Positions 1-11,422 of a stretch of DNA of 64,000 nt are shown piece by piece. The translations under genes were made by a program, and so were the position numbers. The DNA is from Typhlomys cinereus. Its lineage: Eukaryota > Chordata > Mammalia > Rodentia > Platacanthomyidae. The DNA lies in contig JALPQD010000223.1 in NCBI GenBank assembly GCA_023101885.1, positions 3,397,866-3,461,865 of the forward strand, read 5' to 3'. Below the pieces are notes generated by a model. That model saw only the letters and a list, made by a program, of their open reading frames with translations. It did not search any database and was not told the DNA's origin. Position 1 is the first letter of the stretch, and the number at the start of each line of letters is the position of its first letter.

Positions 1-307
1 AAAGAAAATCAACAAACCATAATCCAGAACTTCAGAGACTATATCAACCACCTGGAACTAGGCCAGCCTAATCTCACCCCATCCTGAAGCTCAGGGAAAT
101 TTGCAGAAGAGGGGGCGGTAAGATTGTAAGAGCACAAGGATGGGAGGAGCAATGATTTGCAAGATTCTCCACACTAGTTAGGGCCGAAGCAATCATAATT
201 GGACATTGCATGCCCTGCGCAATGTCCAACACACTATTGACCCCACAAAGTCTAGCATTTGCTAAAGGCACAAAGATCCTTGGAGGCAAGGGATTGACAG
301 CCACAGT
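1..307 (+). mobile_element. L1 3'UTR fragment, cut by window start
   Basis: This is 3'UTR sequence of the same L1 family found whole further on. It contains the shared block with AGAGGGGGCGGTAAGATTGTAAGAGCA-like text and the stretch about CCCTGCGCAATGTCCAACAC, which recurs near 17280-17400, 22570-22700 and 41700-41820. The element enters from outside the window. Its similarity stops near 307, before the G-rich tract and poly(A) seen in the other copies, so the 3' end is missing or was cut by a later rearrangement. Confidence 0.85.
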
Positions 308-1468
308 ATGCAATGAACAAGCAGCACATGGTTTTTTAGAACTCTGTAGGCACATTCTACAAAATAGCTTCTACAATTATGAAGATAAGCTTATCACATG
401 ACAATAGAAACATCCAGAAATTGTTATATCTGAATTACATTAGCAAGGTTGTAGCAGAATGTAGGAATATACATAGAGGACATGAAATTAGAAAGCAGAT
501 TGTAACAAAGAAGTTGTTGGTCTCCTTCAAGGCAGAGAGCCCATACATTTTACCACAAGGAGAATGAAGAAATTCCAATGAATTTCTCAGAAGACAATTG
601 CATTTCCTCGGTTGTTAGATTAGATGACACAAGGTTCCATAAAAGAAGTTGAGGAATGAACAAGTTTAACTAACCAAATACCCACAGTGGCTAAGTTTTC
701 CTAGCATATTAGTTGGCAGTATGGCATAAGTCTGGAGGACGTTATCAGAACCTTGGTAAGAAAATGATGGTATCATCAAAATCAAAACCAAGTGAGTTAT
801 CAAAAATGGTGGTGATCAACTTAAAATGTAAATTACATGAAATTAGTATGTACTTAAGTCTTTTTTATGTCATTGCAACTATCTTTTAAGTATACGTATA
901 TTTATTTTAATTGGACAAGTCAAAATTTTTTTTAAAAAATCAGTGCACAATAAGAAGAAAAAAAAAAGAAGTGGATACAAGTTGGTTACTTCAAAACACA
1001 CAAACATAGGGGAAAGACAGGCACATAAGATTACCTGAAATACAGGTCACTGAACAAGCGCCATTTGGTAGGTGTCCCCTACAGACAGGAATTATAATGC
1101 AGTAGTGACAGCTTTTAAATAAGTTCATGGCACAGAACATTGACTCTGTATCGATCATTGTTGGAAACAGATATTGGAAAGTATCAATAAAAGGAGATCA
1201 ACATTTAATAAAACTTTATCATTAAGTTACAATCAAAAGTACAATCTAGCACAGTTAATAATTATTCCTGTTTAAAACAGAGAAATTACAAAATTCTTAT
1301 GCATGTATATATTTAAAATGATACAGATGAGAAAAACAAAGAGCATAAGACTCTTAGAAATACATACGACAGCTGGGCCAGCACAGATGACAAGACAGAG
1401 GACGTAACTATGAAACACTGAAGCAACAAAAAATATGTATTACTGTCTTCATATTCTAAAGATTAAGG
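308..1468. other. AT-rich DNA, nothing recognised
   Basis: I see no coding region, RNA gene or clear repeat here. Short open frames near 379-567 have no recognisable domain. An A-rich stretch lies at about 930-970. Confidence 0.6.
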
Positions 1469-2244
1469 TGGGGAGGTCAGACTGTGCTTTGCAATGTCTG
1501 TGCTCTGTCTAACTTCCTTCAGTGGACAGACTACAGTGCTACACATGCATGGGGTGGGGTGTGATGTTCAGATTAACCTGTACGCAGTTTGGTTAATCAT
1601 GCTCCTGGGCATACCATTTCAGGAAGAACTCTTGCCAGGACTTCCTGATGTAAAAATCACTGAGGCTTAGTAGAAACCCACAGTATATGGAAGGTGAGAA
1701 GAGACTGGAGAGGAGTGGGAGTGGAGTGTTGGTCACATGGGAGCCAAGGTCTAGACAGGACTCAGCAGGGTGTTGATATTCAAAACAATAAGGGTCATCC
1801 TCCACATCTTCCAGGAATTATAGGGCACAGTCATAGCACACTAAGCATCCCAGATCCTACCAGCCTTGTTTGGGGCCTGGCAACACATCCTGTTGGCCCC
1901 ACGTGGCAGTTCCAATGGGTTCCAACCAGCACAGAACAAAAGCACCCAGCAGTGCCACGGGTCTGTCTCCAAGTGGAGTCCAGTTACGTGCTCATGGGCA
2001 CCTCACTGGTCTTCAGAATATCAGGGCAACAAGGGCTCAAAGCATGCTTATGGCAGCCTGAACACCACAAGGCCCAAAGCCCAACCATGACTAAGGTCAG
2101 ATGGTTTCTCCTGGGACCTCATCTCCTGCCCTTCAATGCATTCATCCAATTTTCCTGTCTGTGATGATCAAAGGAACATCTCTCTCTTTGGATCACATAG
2201 TCCCGTTCTGGAAGCCACAGTAAGCCCAGGAGGGAAGGGGGCCC

Positions 2245-2430
2245 TGGAAAACATTGTATACCAAATGGTAACAACAGAGCCAGACAAGAGGCCAATAATC
2301 GAAGATGTAACCAACCACTCTTGGGATCAACGGTTCTGAACTTAAAGTGAGGTGGAGCCAAGACCCAAAATTTTAGCCCTAATGTGTGAGTTAGGCCATG
2401 ATGCTAACAATGTTTTGCACTAATTGCAAT
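2245..2430 (+). pseudogene. Smok/MARK-like kinase C-terminal piece, unit 1
   Basis: The plus-strand reading LENIVYQMVTTEPDKRP...EDVTNHSW matches the end of a CAMK-type kinase domain (subdomains X-XI; normally DPxxRPT followed by an HPW motif). A stop follows, then a frame-shifted UBA-like segment (ALMCELGHDANN). Sperm motility kinases (Smok) and MARKs have a kinase domain followed directly by a UBA domain, which this order matches. The N-terminal part of the kinase is absent from the unit. It is not expected to encode an active protein. The family assignment is by motif and memory. Confidence 0.6.
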
Positions 2431-3699
2431 GAAAGAATGACACTGAGGAGATGGGGATATACCTACCTCCTCTTAGAGACTGTGGCTCGCCAGTGACTTG
2501 GGCTTGACTAGACTACTCGAGAAAAGCCTGTGTACCCTAGTCATACACCTTTTCCTTGTTGGTTGAATCATCAACCTTAAAGCATCACTTTCAAGTGCAG
2601 AGCAAGCCATCTTGCCCTGCCCCCAGGAGGAACTAGCAATTAGGAGTCACAACTCACAATATGATACCCACAGCTGCCCATTCCAGACAATGTAGAAAAA
2701 CATCAGGAGAGCCGCCCTGTAGTAGTAAAGAACATCCGCAAGTGAAGAAGCCTCCCAGCCTGAGAGAAGCCTGCAGTGGAAAAGGCTAAAGAAAATTGCA
2801 AGAACGTCTCCTGAAATTCTGCTCCCGTTGTCTGCCAATTAGACACACTCAAAACCCAGGAAGCACACGGCCTTCATCATCCATGAAGGATTCACAAAAC
2901 AGAGAACGTCCAGAAAGCAAGTAGTTGGTGAGGTCAGGCTGTGCTTTGAAATTTGTGTGATCTGTCTCTTCATAACATTGTTCAATGAACGGAACACTGC
3001 TGCACATGCTTGGTTACATATACCAGCTTGGTTAATCATGTTCCTGGGCATATGACTTCAGGAAGAACCCTTGCCAGGAGTTCCTGATGTGAAAATTACT
3101 GAGGCTTGGTAGAAACAGGCAGCATAAGGCAGGTGTGAAGATACCGGGGGTGAAATGAGAGTGGAGATGTTGGTCTCAGGGGAGCCAAGGTCCACACAGG
3201 AGGACTTAGCAGTATATTGAGAGGCAAAGTAATAAGGATCCTTCTCCATGTCTCCCCACAGTTCCCAGGCACGACAGGGCACACTGAGCCCCCCAGATGC
3301 TGATGGCCTTGTCCATGGCCTGGTAGCACATCCAGGCTGTGGTGGGCCCCACTTGGCTGGTCCTATAGGGTCCAACCAACGTTGCCTGAGAAAAATACCC
3401 AGAAGTGCCATAGTACTATCCCCAAGAGGAATCCATTCCCTTGACCACAGACACCTCACTGGCCTTCAGAACATCAGGCAGTAAGGGTTGAAAGGATGCT
3501 CACAGCAGCCTGATCTTCTCATGAATGTAGCCAAGCCAGGACTACAGTCAGATGGTTTTTCCTGGAACCTTCATGCCTTGCCTTTTGGGACTTTCATACA
3601 GTTTTTTGTATGGGCCAGGGTCCATCTGTCTCTATGGCCCACAGAGGCTGGTTCTGGAACACACAGCAAGCCCAGTGGGGAAAGGACTCTGGCCATGGG

Positions 3700-3935
3700 G
3701 CATGGGGAAACCTTGTCCACCAAATGTTAAATATAGACCCATAGAAGCGGCTAAAAATGAAAGACATACCCAACCCTTAGGAGATAACCAGTGCAATCAA
3801 TGCTCTGAATTTAAAAGTGAGACAGACTCAGAATCCAACATTTTAGCCCTAATGAGTGAGTTAGGCTTTGATGCTAATAATGGTTTGCAATCAACTCATT
3901 GCATTGAAATATTTACTAGTAAATTGTGGTGAACC
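3700..3935 (+). pseudogene. Smok/MARK-like kinase C-terminal piece, unit 2
   Basis: This is the unit-2 equivalent of the 2245-2430 piece. It has lost part of the kinase end but keeps the UBA-like part best: ESETDS, then NILALMSELGFDANNGLQS in one open frame (about 3820-3900). The hydrophobic pattern and GFDANN turn fit a UBA three-helix bundle of the MARK/Smok type. A deletion near 3750 removes the HPW motif. It is a decayed copy. Confidence 0.6.
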
Positions 3936-5214
3936 TTCTCTTAGAGAATACGGAATTGGGCTTCAACCACTCCTGAAATTATTGTATAACTTGGTCACAC
4001 CGTTAAAATCTCTGCTAAGTCACCAATCTTCATACTTTCCTTCAAACCCAGAACAAGCCATCCTGCCCCTTGGACAGTACGCCATAGGGACCTCTAAAAA
4101 GAGCCAGCCCAATGAAGACAGAACAACAGGAAAAAGGTGTGTAGAAGGAGGGGCCTGCCAGTTGCAGTCACCATCCCAGTATGGTACCATAGCTTTCCCT
4201 TCCAACCAAAGGAGGAAGCCATCAACAGAGACACCCTTTAATAGTAAAAGAAGCCCAGAAGGTGAAAGAAGCCTACGTTCCTCAGAGGAGCCTGCACTGG
4301 AAGAGGCTGAAGAGAATTACGACGAGTCTTAAATTCTGCTGCTACTGCCTAACAGTTAGACATACTTGAAACCCAGGAAACACAGTGCCCAAGTGCCAAC
4401 AAGCTGGCACCCATGAAGGAGGCAGAAAACACAATGCTCAGAAAGCAAGTAGGTGGGAGGTCAGACTGCGGTTTGCATTATATGTGCTGAGTGCTCTTCC
4501 TAACTTCCTCCAATGGACAGTCCAAAATGCTACATGTTCAGATACACCTATACACCTGCTTGGTAAAGCATTCTCCTGGGCATACCACTTCCAGAAGAAC
4601 CCTTGAAAGGACTTCCTGACATGAAAATTACTGAGGCTTAGTGGAATCAGACAGTATTAAGCAAGGAAGAAGAGACTGGGGTTGAAGTAGGAGTACAGAT
4701 GTTGGTCACGGGGAAGCCAAATTCCAAAAAGGAGGACTCAGCAATAAGGGTCTTTCTCCATATCTCCCCACAGTTACAGGGCACAGGCAGAGCACACTGA
4801 GCCCCCAGATACTGATTACTTGTGTGAGGCCTGGCAGCACATCCAGGCTGCAGGGGCCCCATTGACTGCTCCAACAAGTCCAAACAGTTCCCAAGAGAAG
4901 TATCTGGCAGTGTCGTGGAAATCTTCCCATAGGCCATCTCATCCCCAGCTCATGGACACCTCAGTGGCCTTCAGAACATCTGCCCACTAGAGCTGAAAGG
5001 ATGCTAATGGCAGCCTGAATACCAAAAAGCCCATAGTCCAACAAGGACTATGGTCAAATGGTTTTTCCTGGGACTCTCATTCCCTGTCCTTTGGTGCAGT
5101 CATCCAATTTTCCTTTCCCTTATAATCAAGAGAACATCTCTCTCTCTCTCTGTGATCCACAGAGACCAGTTCTGGAACACAGAGCAAGCCCAAGGTGGGG
5201 GAGAGATTCTGTCC

Positions 5215-5440
5215 ATGGAATACTGGAAAACCTCGTACATCAATGTTAAGAACAGATCCAGATAAGAGACCAAAAGTCAAAGATCTAAGGAAGAATGCAT
5301 GGGTTAAACAGTGCAATCGCTGCTCTGGACTAGAAAGTGAGATAGACCGAGGGCCCAATATTTTAGTCATAATTTGTAAGATAGTTTTTGATGCTACCTA
5401 TATTTTGCAATCATTGCAAGGAAAGAAGTACAACTAGGAA
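5215..5440 (+). pseudogene. Smok/MARK-like kinase C-terminal piece, unit 3
   Basis: The open plus-strand reading includes TDPDKRPKVKDLRKNAWVKQCNRC, then ESEIDRGPNILVIICK. The DPDKRP arginine site and the AWVKQC version of HPWVKKC mark the end of a kinase domain. The following segment aligns with the UBA-like part of unit 2. Nothing upstream in the unit supplies catalytic kinase motifs, so it is a fragment. Confidence 0.6.
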
Positions 5441-6260
5441 ATGGAAATGGGGGTGTATCTCTTCTGAGAGACTGTGGTAAGTCATTGGCTTGGGCTTTGC
5501 TGGGCCACTCCAGAGAACCTTGTATACCAGATCATACTTTGTTCTCTTCACTGCCTGAATCATCAACCTTCATGCTTCCCTTCAAGCATGGATCTAACCA
5601 TCCTGACCCTGGACACCCCACCACAGGGATCTCAAAACAACACTGGTCCAATGAAAGCAGAACAATGGGACAAAGGTATGTAGAAATACCTCTCTGTTTT
5701 CTGTCTCTTGGTGCTGCCCCCAGGAGGGGCCTGCCAATATTACTCACAACTCCCAGGATGGGACTCTAGCTGTCCCTCCACACAAAGCAGGAAACCATTA
5801 GCAAAAGCACTTTTATATAGTAAAACACTGGCAAATCAAAGCAGCCTCCCCTCCTGAGAGGAGCCGGGGGTGGATGAGGCTGAGATCGGGACAATATCTC
5901 CTGAAATTCGGCTCCTGCTGTTTGCCAGTTAGACACACTTGAACCCCAGGAAACTCACAGTGCCCTTCTGCCAGCACAGTGGCACCCATGAAGTATTCAG
6001 AAAATAGAGCCAGACCAGAAAGCAAATAGGTGGGGAGGTCAGATTCAGCTTTGCATTTTATTGTGCTTTTCCTAGAGTCCATCTTTCAGCAGACCACAAT
6101 GCTACACATGCATGGGGTAGGATGTGATGTTCAGATACACCTATACACCGTCTTGGTTAAATCATGATTCAGGATATCCCACTTCAGAAAGAAATCTTGC
6201 CAAGACTTCCTGATGTGCAACTTAACCATAATCACAGGCATGGGTAGCATGCCATGTGTG

Positions 6261-6639
6261 GATCTCCAAGTGCACCCTCTACATCTGTGTAATTGACCTA
6301 TGTCTTAGAACAAATGTAATCCATCTGGATAAACTGAGGCAATGTAATCACCAACAGCCTGCTTCAGGTCACTGCCCATTCAGTGCAAAGCTGGCAATTC
6401 ACAGAGCAAAGCCTTAACGGAATGTTTGTTGAATAAGTCCAGGTGACTAAAAGCCAGTAATTAAATGAAATTTTCAATCTCCAACTGCAAAGGGCACTGA
6501 AATGTCCTATCAGTCTTATTTTCTAACTAAGTAAATATCACTCTCCAGGATTCCTGAAGCAAAAGCTTTGAGTGTCTACCATTAGTAGTGTAAGAGGAGA
6601 AAGACCTTTGAGGACAAAGGCAAGCCAACAGCTGGGGTT
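6261..6639. other. No gene seen; region upstream of kinase pseudogene
   Basis: The tandem-unit similarity has ended and no domain or repeat is recognisable. The stretch leads into the promoter-like segment at 6640. Confidence 0.5.
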
Positions 6640-6745
6640 ATGCCCAGCTGTGATTGGTCCATTTCTTGTAGACCTTAGGAGGAACCAATTTGAGGGCAAA
6701 ACAATAGCATGCATAAAAGGAAGCGAGCTGGGCTGGAGTTTTGTC
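6640..6745 (+). promoter_or_regulatory. Promoter-like segment upstream of kinase pseudogene
   Basis: An inverted CCAAT box (ATTGG, 6653-6657), a direct CCAAT box (6685-6689) and a TATA-like ATAAAA (6713-6718, in GCATAAAAGG) lie in the right order and spacing for a pol II core promoter firing rightward at about 6745. The kinase pseudogene begins about 100 bp further on. The motifs are seen; promoter function is inferred. Confidence 0.4.
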
Positions 6746-6844
6746 TCTATACATCAGGCAACTATTTGGGTGCCCTGTGGGACTCCAGCTCCATATCTTC
6801 TTGGATTATTGGGTTGATGGCTTGCCTAAGACCTATAATTACAG

Positions 6845-7620
6845 TAGGATGATATCATTGCAGCCCAGCATCAAGGCAAGCTGTCCTCAAGGGAAAGTCT
6901 GACCAGTCAGTATATCATCTTGCAAACAATCAGCCATGGCACCTTTGGTTCTGTAAAATTAGCAATTCACCAGCCCACGGCGATCATGTTGCCATAAAAA
7001 TTTTGAAAAATGAAGAGAAGAACCGGTGAAGTATCAGAAGTGAGTATCATGGAAGACATAGACTACCTCCACAGCATTGGTTAACTTCAGGATTTTGTAA
7101 CATTTGGTGACTTTTATCTTAAAAGGACGAAGATGCTCAAAATTTTTGGACAGATTGTAGCTGCCCTGGAGAATTGTCATAGCAAGAACATTGCTGACCG
7201 TGACCTAAATCCTTAAAACATATTCCTATATTAGCAAGGACTTGCAGTGTCATACAATTTCAGCCTAGTGAAAGGGAAGAAGGTGCATAGGTGTTGTGGT
7301 ACAGTTAACTTCTGTGCCCCAGAATTGTTCCTAAATAGAAGAGAAGGTAGATGTTTGGGCGCTTGGTACAATACTGAATGCAATGGTAATAGGACATCTA
7401 CCCTTCAAAGGGTCACACTCCATGAGCTTAGGATCCTGAGGTGGTCCTATAAGCATCTGTCTGGAACACTGGAAAACATCATCCACCAAATGGAAACGAC
7501 AGACCCAGATAGGAGGTGAATGACCAAAGATGTAACTAACCATCCACAGGTTGAATGAAGCAACCACTGTACCAAATGTGAATGTGAGCCAGACACAGGA
7601 TTCAACATGTTAGCCAACTG
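6845..7620 (+). pseudogene. Smok/MARK-like protein kinase pseudogene
   Basis: This is the longest kinase copy in the window. Plus-strand frames show, in order: TSQYIILQTISHGTFGSVKL (glycine loop, about 6902-6961); a frame-shifted VAIKIL-like segment (about 6988-7010); KIFGQIVAALENCHSKNI then DRDLNP-stop-NIF (catalytic loop, normally HRDLKPEN, about 7140-7225); CGTVNFCAPELF (activation segment and APE motif, about 7295-7330); and LENIIHQMETTDPDRR (about 7470-7518), followed by UBA-like remnants to about 7615. Stops, frameshifts, loss of the catalytic-loop lysine and lack of a start ATG in the kinase frame make it a pseudogene. Smok is preferred over MARK because of the rodent context, multicopy state and divergence, but this is inference. 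Confidence 0.7.
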
Positions 7621-7830
7621 AATGGATGCTCACGGGAGCCTGGATCCTACAAGTCCCCCACCCCATTTGGGGTATGGTGAAATGGTTTCTAATGAGACCC
7701 TTATCCCCTGCTCTTCAGTTCATTCATCCAATTTTCCAGTCTCTTATGATTTCTCCTTCCTTTGGGGCCCACAGAGGCCTGTTTTGGAACACAGAACAAG
7801 CCAAGTAGGGAAGAGACTCTGTCCAGCTCT
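7621..7830 (+). repeat. Fifth partial copy of the kinase-array unit
   Basis: The text around ATGGTTTCTAATGAGACC, CATTCATCCAATTTTCCAGT and TGGAACACAGAACAAGCC matches the segment just upstream of the kinase pieces in units 1-3 (for example 2097-2240 and 5055-5205). The copy breaks off at about 7830 before any kinase sequence. Confidence 0.6.
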
Positions 7831-8201
7831 GGCCTTTCCACTGAAACTGGACCCAGCACTAGTGTTGAGTTTTCTACCAGGCAGCTCTCTAGGTATCCAC
7901 AGGAGGGATGGTTGGCAACTGTACTCAGTGTGCCAGGAGCTGTGTTCAAGGAATGCAGAATCAGCATTCTCACAATGTAGTCTGGGCGCTGGAACTCAAA
8001 AGTATCCTCCAGATTCAACATCCCAAGAGTGGAAAACAATCATGAGCCTCCTTTTCTGGCTGATAGCAAGCAGTTCTGCCAACAGAACTGGTGCCGCCAT
8101 TGTCTTGTCAAGTCACAGGCTCTGGATGGCACAAGTTCCAGTCCACATCAGTACTGTGGTGAGTCTTGGACATACCACAAAAGCCTACTGTCTATATCTT
8201 A

Positions 8202-8202
<1 letters not shown>

Positions 8203-8240
<38 letters not shown>
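8203..8240. repeat. (TG)n microsatellite
   Basis: An almost perfect TG run of about 38 bp, followed by imperfect TGTG-rich sequence to about 8275. Confidence 0.95.
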
Positions 8241-8243
<3 letters not shown>

Positions 8244-8278
8244 GTGTGCATGTGTGGGTTGGTATTCATGTGTGTGTG

Positions 8279-8350
8279 GAGTAGTAGCAGTAGCAGCAGT
8301 AGTAGTAGTAATAGTAGTAGCAGTAGTAATAGTAACAGTAGTCATAGTAG
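8279..8350. repeat. (AGT/AGC)n trinucleotide microsatellite
   Basis: Imperfect AGT/AGC/AAT triplets over about 70 bp. Open frames here would give poly-Ser on one strand and poly-Thr on the other, and are not taken as proteins. Confidence 0.9.
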
Positions 8351-10385
8351 TGTGATCTGCTTCTATGTGAGGTGGGGTCTGGGGGAATGGCAAGAACAGA
8401 GCCCACTTCTGACAATGAGGTCAGTTATGGTCACACATATGTGCTGAACCACTCAGAACATACTGTCCAAATATACCAGAAACTCCAACCTCTTTTGTGT
8501 AGCATTCTAAAGTTGCCCTAGTGTAAAAGGAACAATGAGTTGGTGGGAAGCTCAGAGAACCAACAAAGTTATCATGGTCTAGGTGTCACCCTTCCCGCCC
8601 TCCCTACTCAAGTTGGTGTCAATACCATCCAGCCTCAGTGAAGCTGATTCCAGAGTAGCTAAGTATCTCCACAGTTGCTGCTCAAGGCAGCACCTAGGGA
8701 GGACTATTTCCATACCAATTTATCTTTTGAAGGACAGTCAAATCCTTGTAGAACCCTCTAATTCCAAAAATTGGTTCACAATCTTGTATTCCACCCAAGA
8801 TCCAGGACGAAGAATCGGGTCTTCTACATACAACTTGGGATGAGCTTTGATTCCACATAGGTGAGCATCCATGGCAAGAAGGCAAAGGTAGGCCAGTATT
8901 CCCAGGTGAGCACGCTGCACCATCCCGACCTGTAAGAAACCTGCTGGGAGAATATAGAGAAAAATGCAGCGTTACCAGGTGAATCTGTGAGATCTTGAGA
9001 TGACGGATGCTTCCTTTTTGTTACCCCAATATGAATGTACAATGACGATATGGTGCACAAGACATTCTGTGCTTTGCAATAAAGCACAAGGTAAAGGGAA
9101 ATTTGAGCAATAGCTGAATATGCCAAGTGGTGTATCTTGAATGTGCATGGGACTCTTTACCTTGGACAGGCAACACTGGCTCCATGGCCCTTGGGAGCTT
9201 GCCCAGTAGGCTTCATTTAGAACTGTCTTGGGTTCTGTCTTCAGTTTGGTCAGGCCCATTTCTAGAATAAGCAGACGTGATACAGAATGAGGTAGATGTG
9301 ATGCGCTTCTCCATTTGAAGCAGAGGAAATAAGATTTAGAGACAATATAATGCTGTTCTTATTAACGCCCTGTACTCAACAGAGAGGGCCAACTTGGTGT
9401 CAAGCTATGAATCTATCCTGGTATGTTCTTATTACTTGCAGGTTGCTTGGAACAGATGATCTTGGATGGGAGGACCATGGGTCTTGGTCAGCCTTTTGGG
9501 GGAGCACTGTAACTTCTGGCCCAGAGGGATACCTAGGAGAAAGGGGAAGCAAGCTTCTGGACATACCCTACCACCCCCATCTCTCTTGCTTACTTTCGAT
9601 GAATCATTTGCATGCCAAGAACATAATGGACAGGAACAGTTGCTGGAGAAGTTGACAATGCTCTGGATAGCAGAAGCCCCATCCCTGGGCTCACTCCTGG
9701 CCTGCAAATGTCCTTACCGTTTTCCTTAGATGCCACTCATGACAACTGGATGTTCTATATCTGGGTCAGAGACCCAGCTTAGTGAGATGACTGGCTTCAG
9801 ATCATTTGGATCTTTACATTTTAATTCTTTGACCCTCATGGGACCTCCATTTCCTTGGCCAGACCTCACCTGGGGATCTTGGAGTGATTCATTGCACAAG
9901 TGTATAACGTGTTGTGAGGTCATTACCACACTGGAATGTTCAGAGCCCTTGCTCACCCGCGGCTTCATGTGGCCCTGTGAGAACAGCCCAGTATTCAAGG
10001 ATGTCCTTCATGAAGGAGAAGCTAACACTGAGAGCAGGAGCTGCCTGTGAGTAGAAGCTAGCTGCTCCAAAGCCCAGTTTCCTGACTTTAAGGAATGCTG
10101 GAGAAGCCCCACAGGCATCCTGTGGATCCTGTCTACGTTCCTCTGCTGCCCTGGCTCCTCTGTGTCTTCGCTCCAGTGTGGGGTGGTGGTCTGGTGGGAG
10201 GTGGGAGAGCGGCCTAGAGGCCAGTGTATGCGGTTTGTTCTTCTTGTCACTGGTGCTCTCCTTTCTACCCAGCCACTTGCTGAGGTGCCTACACTCAAGG
10301 TCCACTAAAAAGAATGGTGCATGAGAAGGAAATGGCGAGTCAGTGTTTTCCTATCCAGTCTTTATGCTGGGGTGGTGGAAAACTA

Positions 10386-10440
10386 TGGCTGGAGAGGAGG
10401 TTGAAGAGTTAAGACGCTGCCTTGCAAAGCTAAAAATTAG
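10386..10440 (+). mobile_element. tRNA-derived SINE head fragment
   Basis: GGCTGGAGAGGAGGTTGA followed by GAGTTAAGACGCTGCCTTGCAAAGC is the A-box half of the GGCTGGAGAGGTGGCTCAG-type SINE seen whole at 17873 and 42344. The rest of the element is missing. Confidence 0.6.
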
Positions 10441-10965
10441 GGTGGCATTTTAAGTTATGTCTCCAAGATACAAAGGCTTTTTCTGTCTCAAATTCCAAAG
10501 AGTCTCATATTTCCCCCCACACACAAAAAAACAGCTCAAAAGCACATCAGCCATATCACAGCAATGGTCATACTTCTTGGTACCAAGTTTTCTCAGTTTC
10601 ACAGCAACAGTTCCCTTAATAGCCTGTGGGGAACAAGTCACATTTGAACTATGCCATTCTGTGAGGTGGTATCTGTCATCTTTCATTTACACAATGAAAG
10701 GACTGTGACAGGATCATACTTGTGAAAGGCTTCAAGAAAGCCTCATGTGCACCATGTCTCTCAGTCTCTAATGTTCATTAAATAAAATGGGGAAGAAATC
10801 TAGCCAGTGCTCCGGGAAGAACCTAAGGATGGGGGTCCTCTGCTGGCTGTGGATGAGAAGCCATTGCCTTTACCAATGCAGGAAAGATATCAAAAATGGC
10901 CCAGGAACACACCTGAGGTAACAGAACTGCTATAGAATCCCCATTTAAGAATAGGCAAAAGGGCT

Positions 10966-11052
10966 ACCAACATAGTTTGGTGGGTTTTATTCTTGCTAGC
11001 AAGTCTAGAGACTTGAGTTCAATCTCTGGTGGCACAGAAAAAAAGTTATGAA
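10966..11052 (+). mobile_element. ID-like tRNA-derived SINE, diverged
   Basis: About 85 bp with a B-box-like GAGTTCAATCTCTGG and an A-rich end (AGAAAAAAAG). The A-box half is degraded. The size and tail fit a rodent ID-type SINE. Confidence 0.45.
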
Positions 11053-11336
11053 AAGTGTGTGGGTGAGAACAGGATGAAGAGACAAGAAGATGGGACTTCA
11101 ACTACAAGAAAATGGGACTTCAACTGTCTGTGGATTTCCTAGTAGAAACTATGAATGCTATTGTAAGCAAAAATATTTTCAAGTTAGAAATAGATACCCA
11201 AATCATCAACATAAGCACAGTGAAAATATAAAATAAAAATATTTCAGACGAGAGAATTCTCAAACACATCCTGTATGACCTCTGAGGATGTACCCCATGA
11301 AAATAAAGAATTCAGCTAAGAAGATTGAATCTGAAG

Positions 11337-11420
11337 TCGGGGATATAGCTCATTTGGGTGAGTGCTGCCTTGCATTGACAGAGGTCCTAGTTTCAATCTT
11401 CACCACTTAAAAACAAACAC
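11337..11420 (+). mobile_element. ID-like SINE, target of the L1-1 insertion
   Basis: GGGGATATAGCTCATTTGGG resembles the ID/tRNA-Ala A-box region. About 40 bp later come AGGTCCTAGTTTCAATCTTCACCA (B-box region) and an A-rich tail. The following L1 starts right in or after this tail, so the SINE tail was probably the L1 integration site. Confidence 0.6.
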
Positions 11421-11422
11421 CA

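Larger units (their letters stand above)
1469..6260 (+). repeat. Degenerate tandem array, ~1.5-kb units with kinase pieces
   Basis: A block reading like GGGAGGTCAGACTGTGCTTTGCA, followed by TGCTACACATGCATGG and TCCTGGGCATACCACTTCAGGAAGAACCCTTGCCAGGACTTCCTGATGTGAAAAT, starts at about 1469, 2929, 4450 and 6029. This gives spacings of about 1.46, 1.52 and 1.58 kb. Each complete unit then has a segment with a TTCTGGAACACAGAGCAAGCCC-like motif, a piece of kinase C-terminus plus UBA domain, and a segment ending in the paired TTTGCCAGTTAGACACACTTGAA / CCAGGAAACTCACAGTGCC text. The copies are well diverged and all carry stops or frameshifts, so this is an old tandem duplication and not an active gene cluster. 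The fourth unit loses similarity at about 6260. Confidence 0.8.
7831..10385. other. Unrecognised DNA with two microsatellites
   Basis: No gene is supported. Several open frames of 90-220 codons exist, but they run through the microsatellites or lack any recognisable domain. The microsatellites are listed separately. Confidence 0.5.

Noticed and set aside
1469..7620. Working kinase gene cluster
   Set aside because: Every copy has stops, frameshifts or missing catalytic motifs; no intact kinase frame exists.
7622..8284. 220-codon plus-strand open frame
   Set aside because: It begins in a decayed array unit and ends in the TG microsatellite with a poly Cys-Val run.
11337..11420. Possible tRNA gene
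   Set aside because: A- and B-box-like blocks are present, but the sequence does not fold into a clear cloverleaf, the B box is degraded and an A-rich tail follows; it fits an ID-type SINE.
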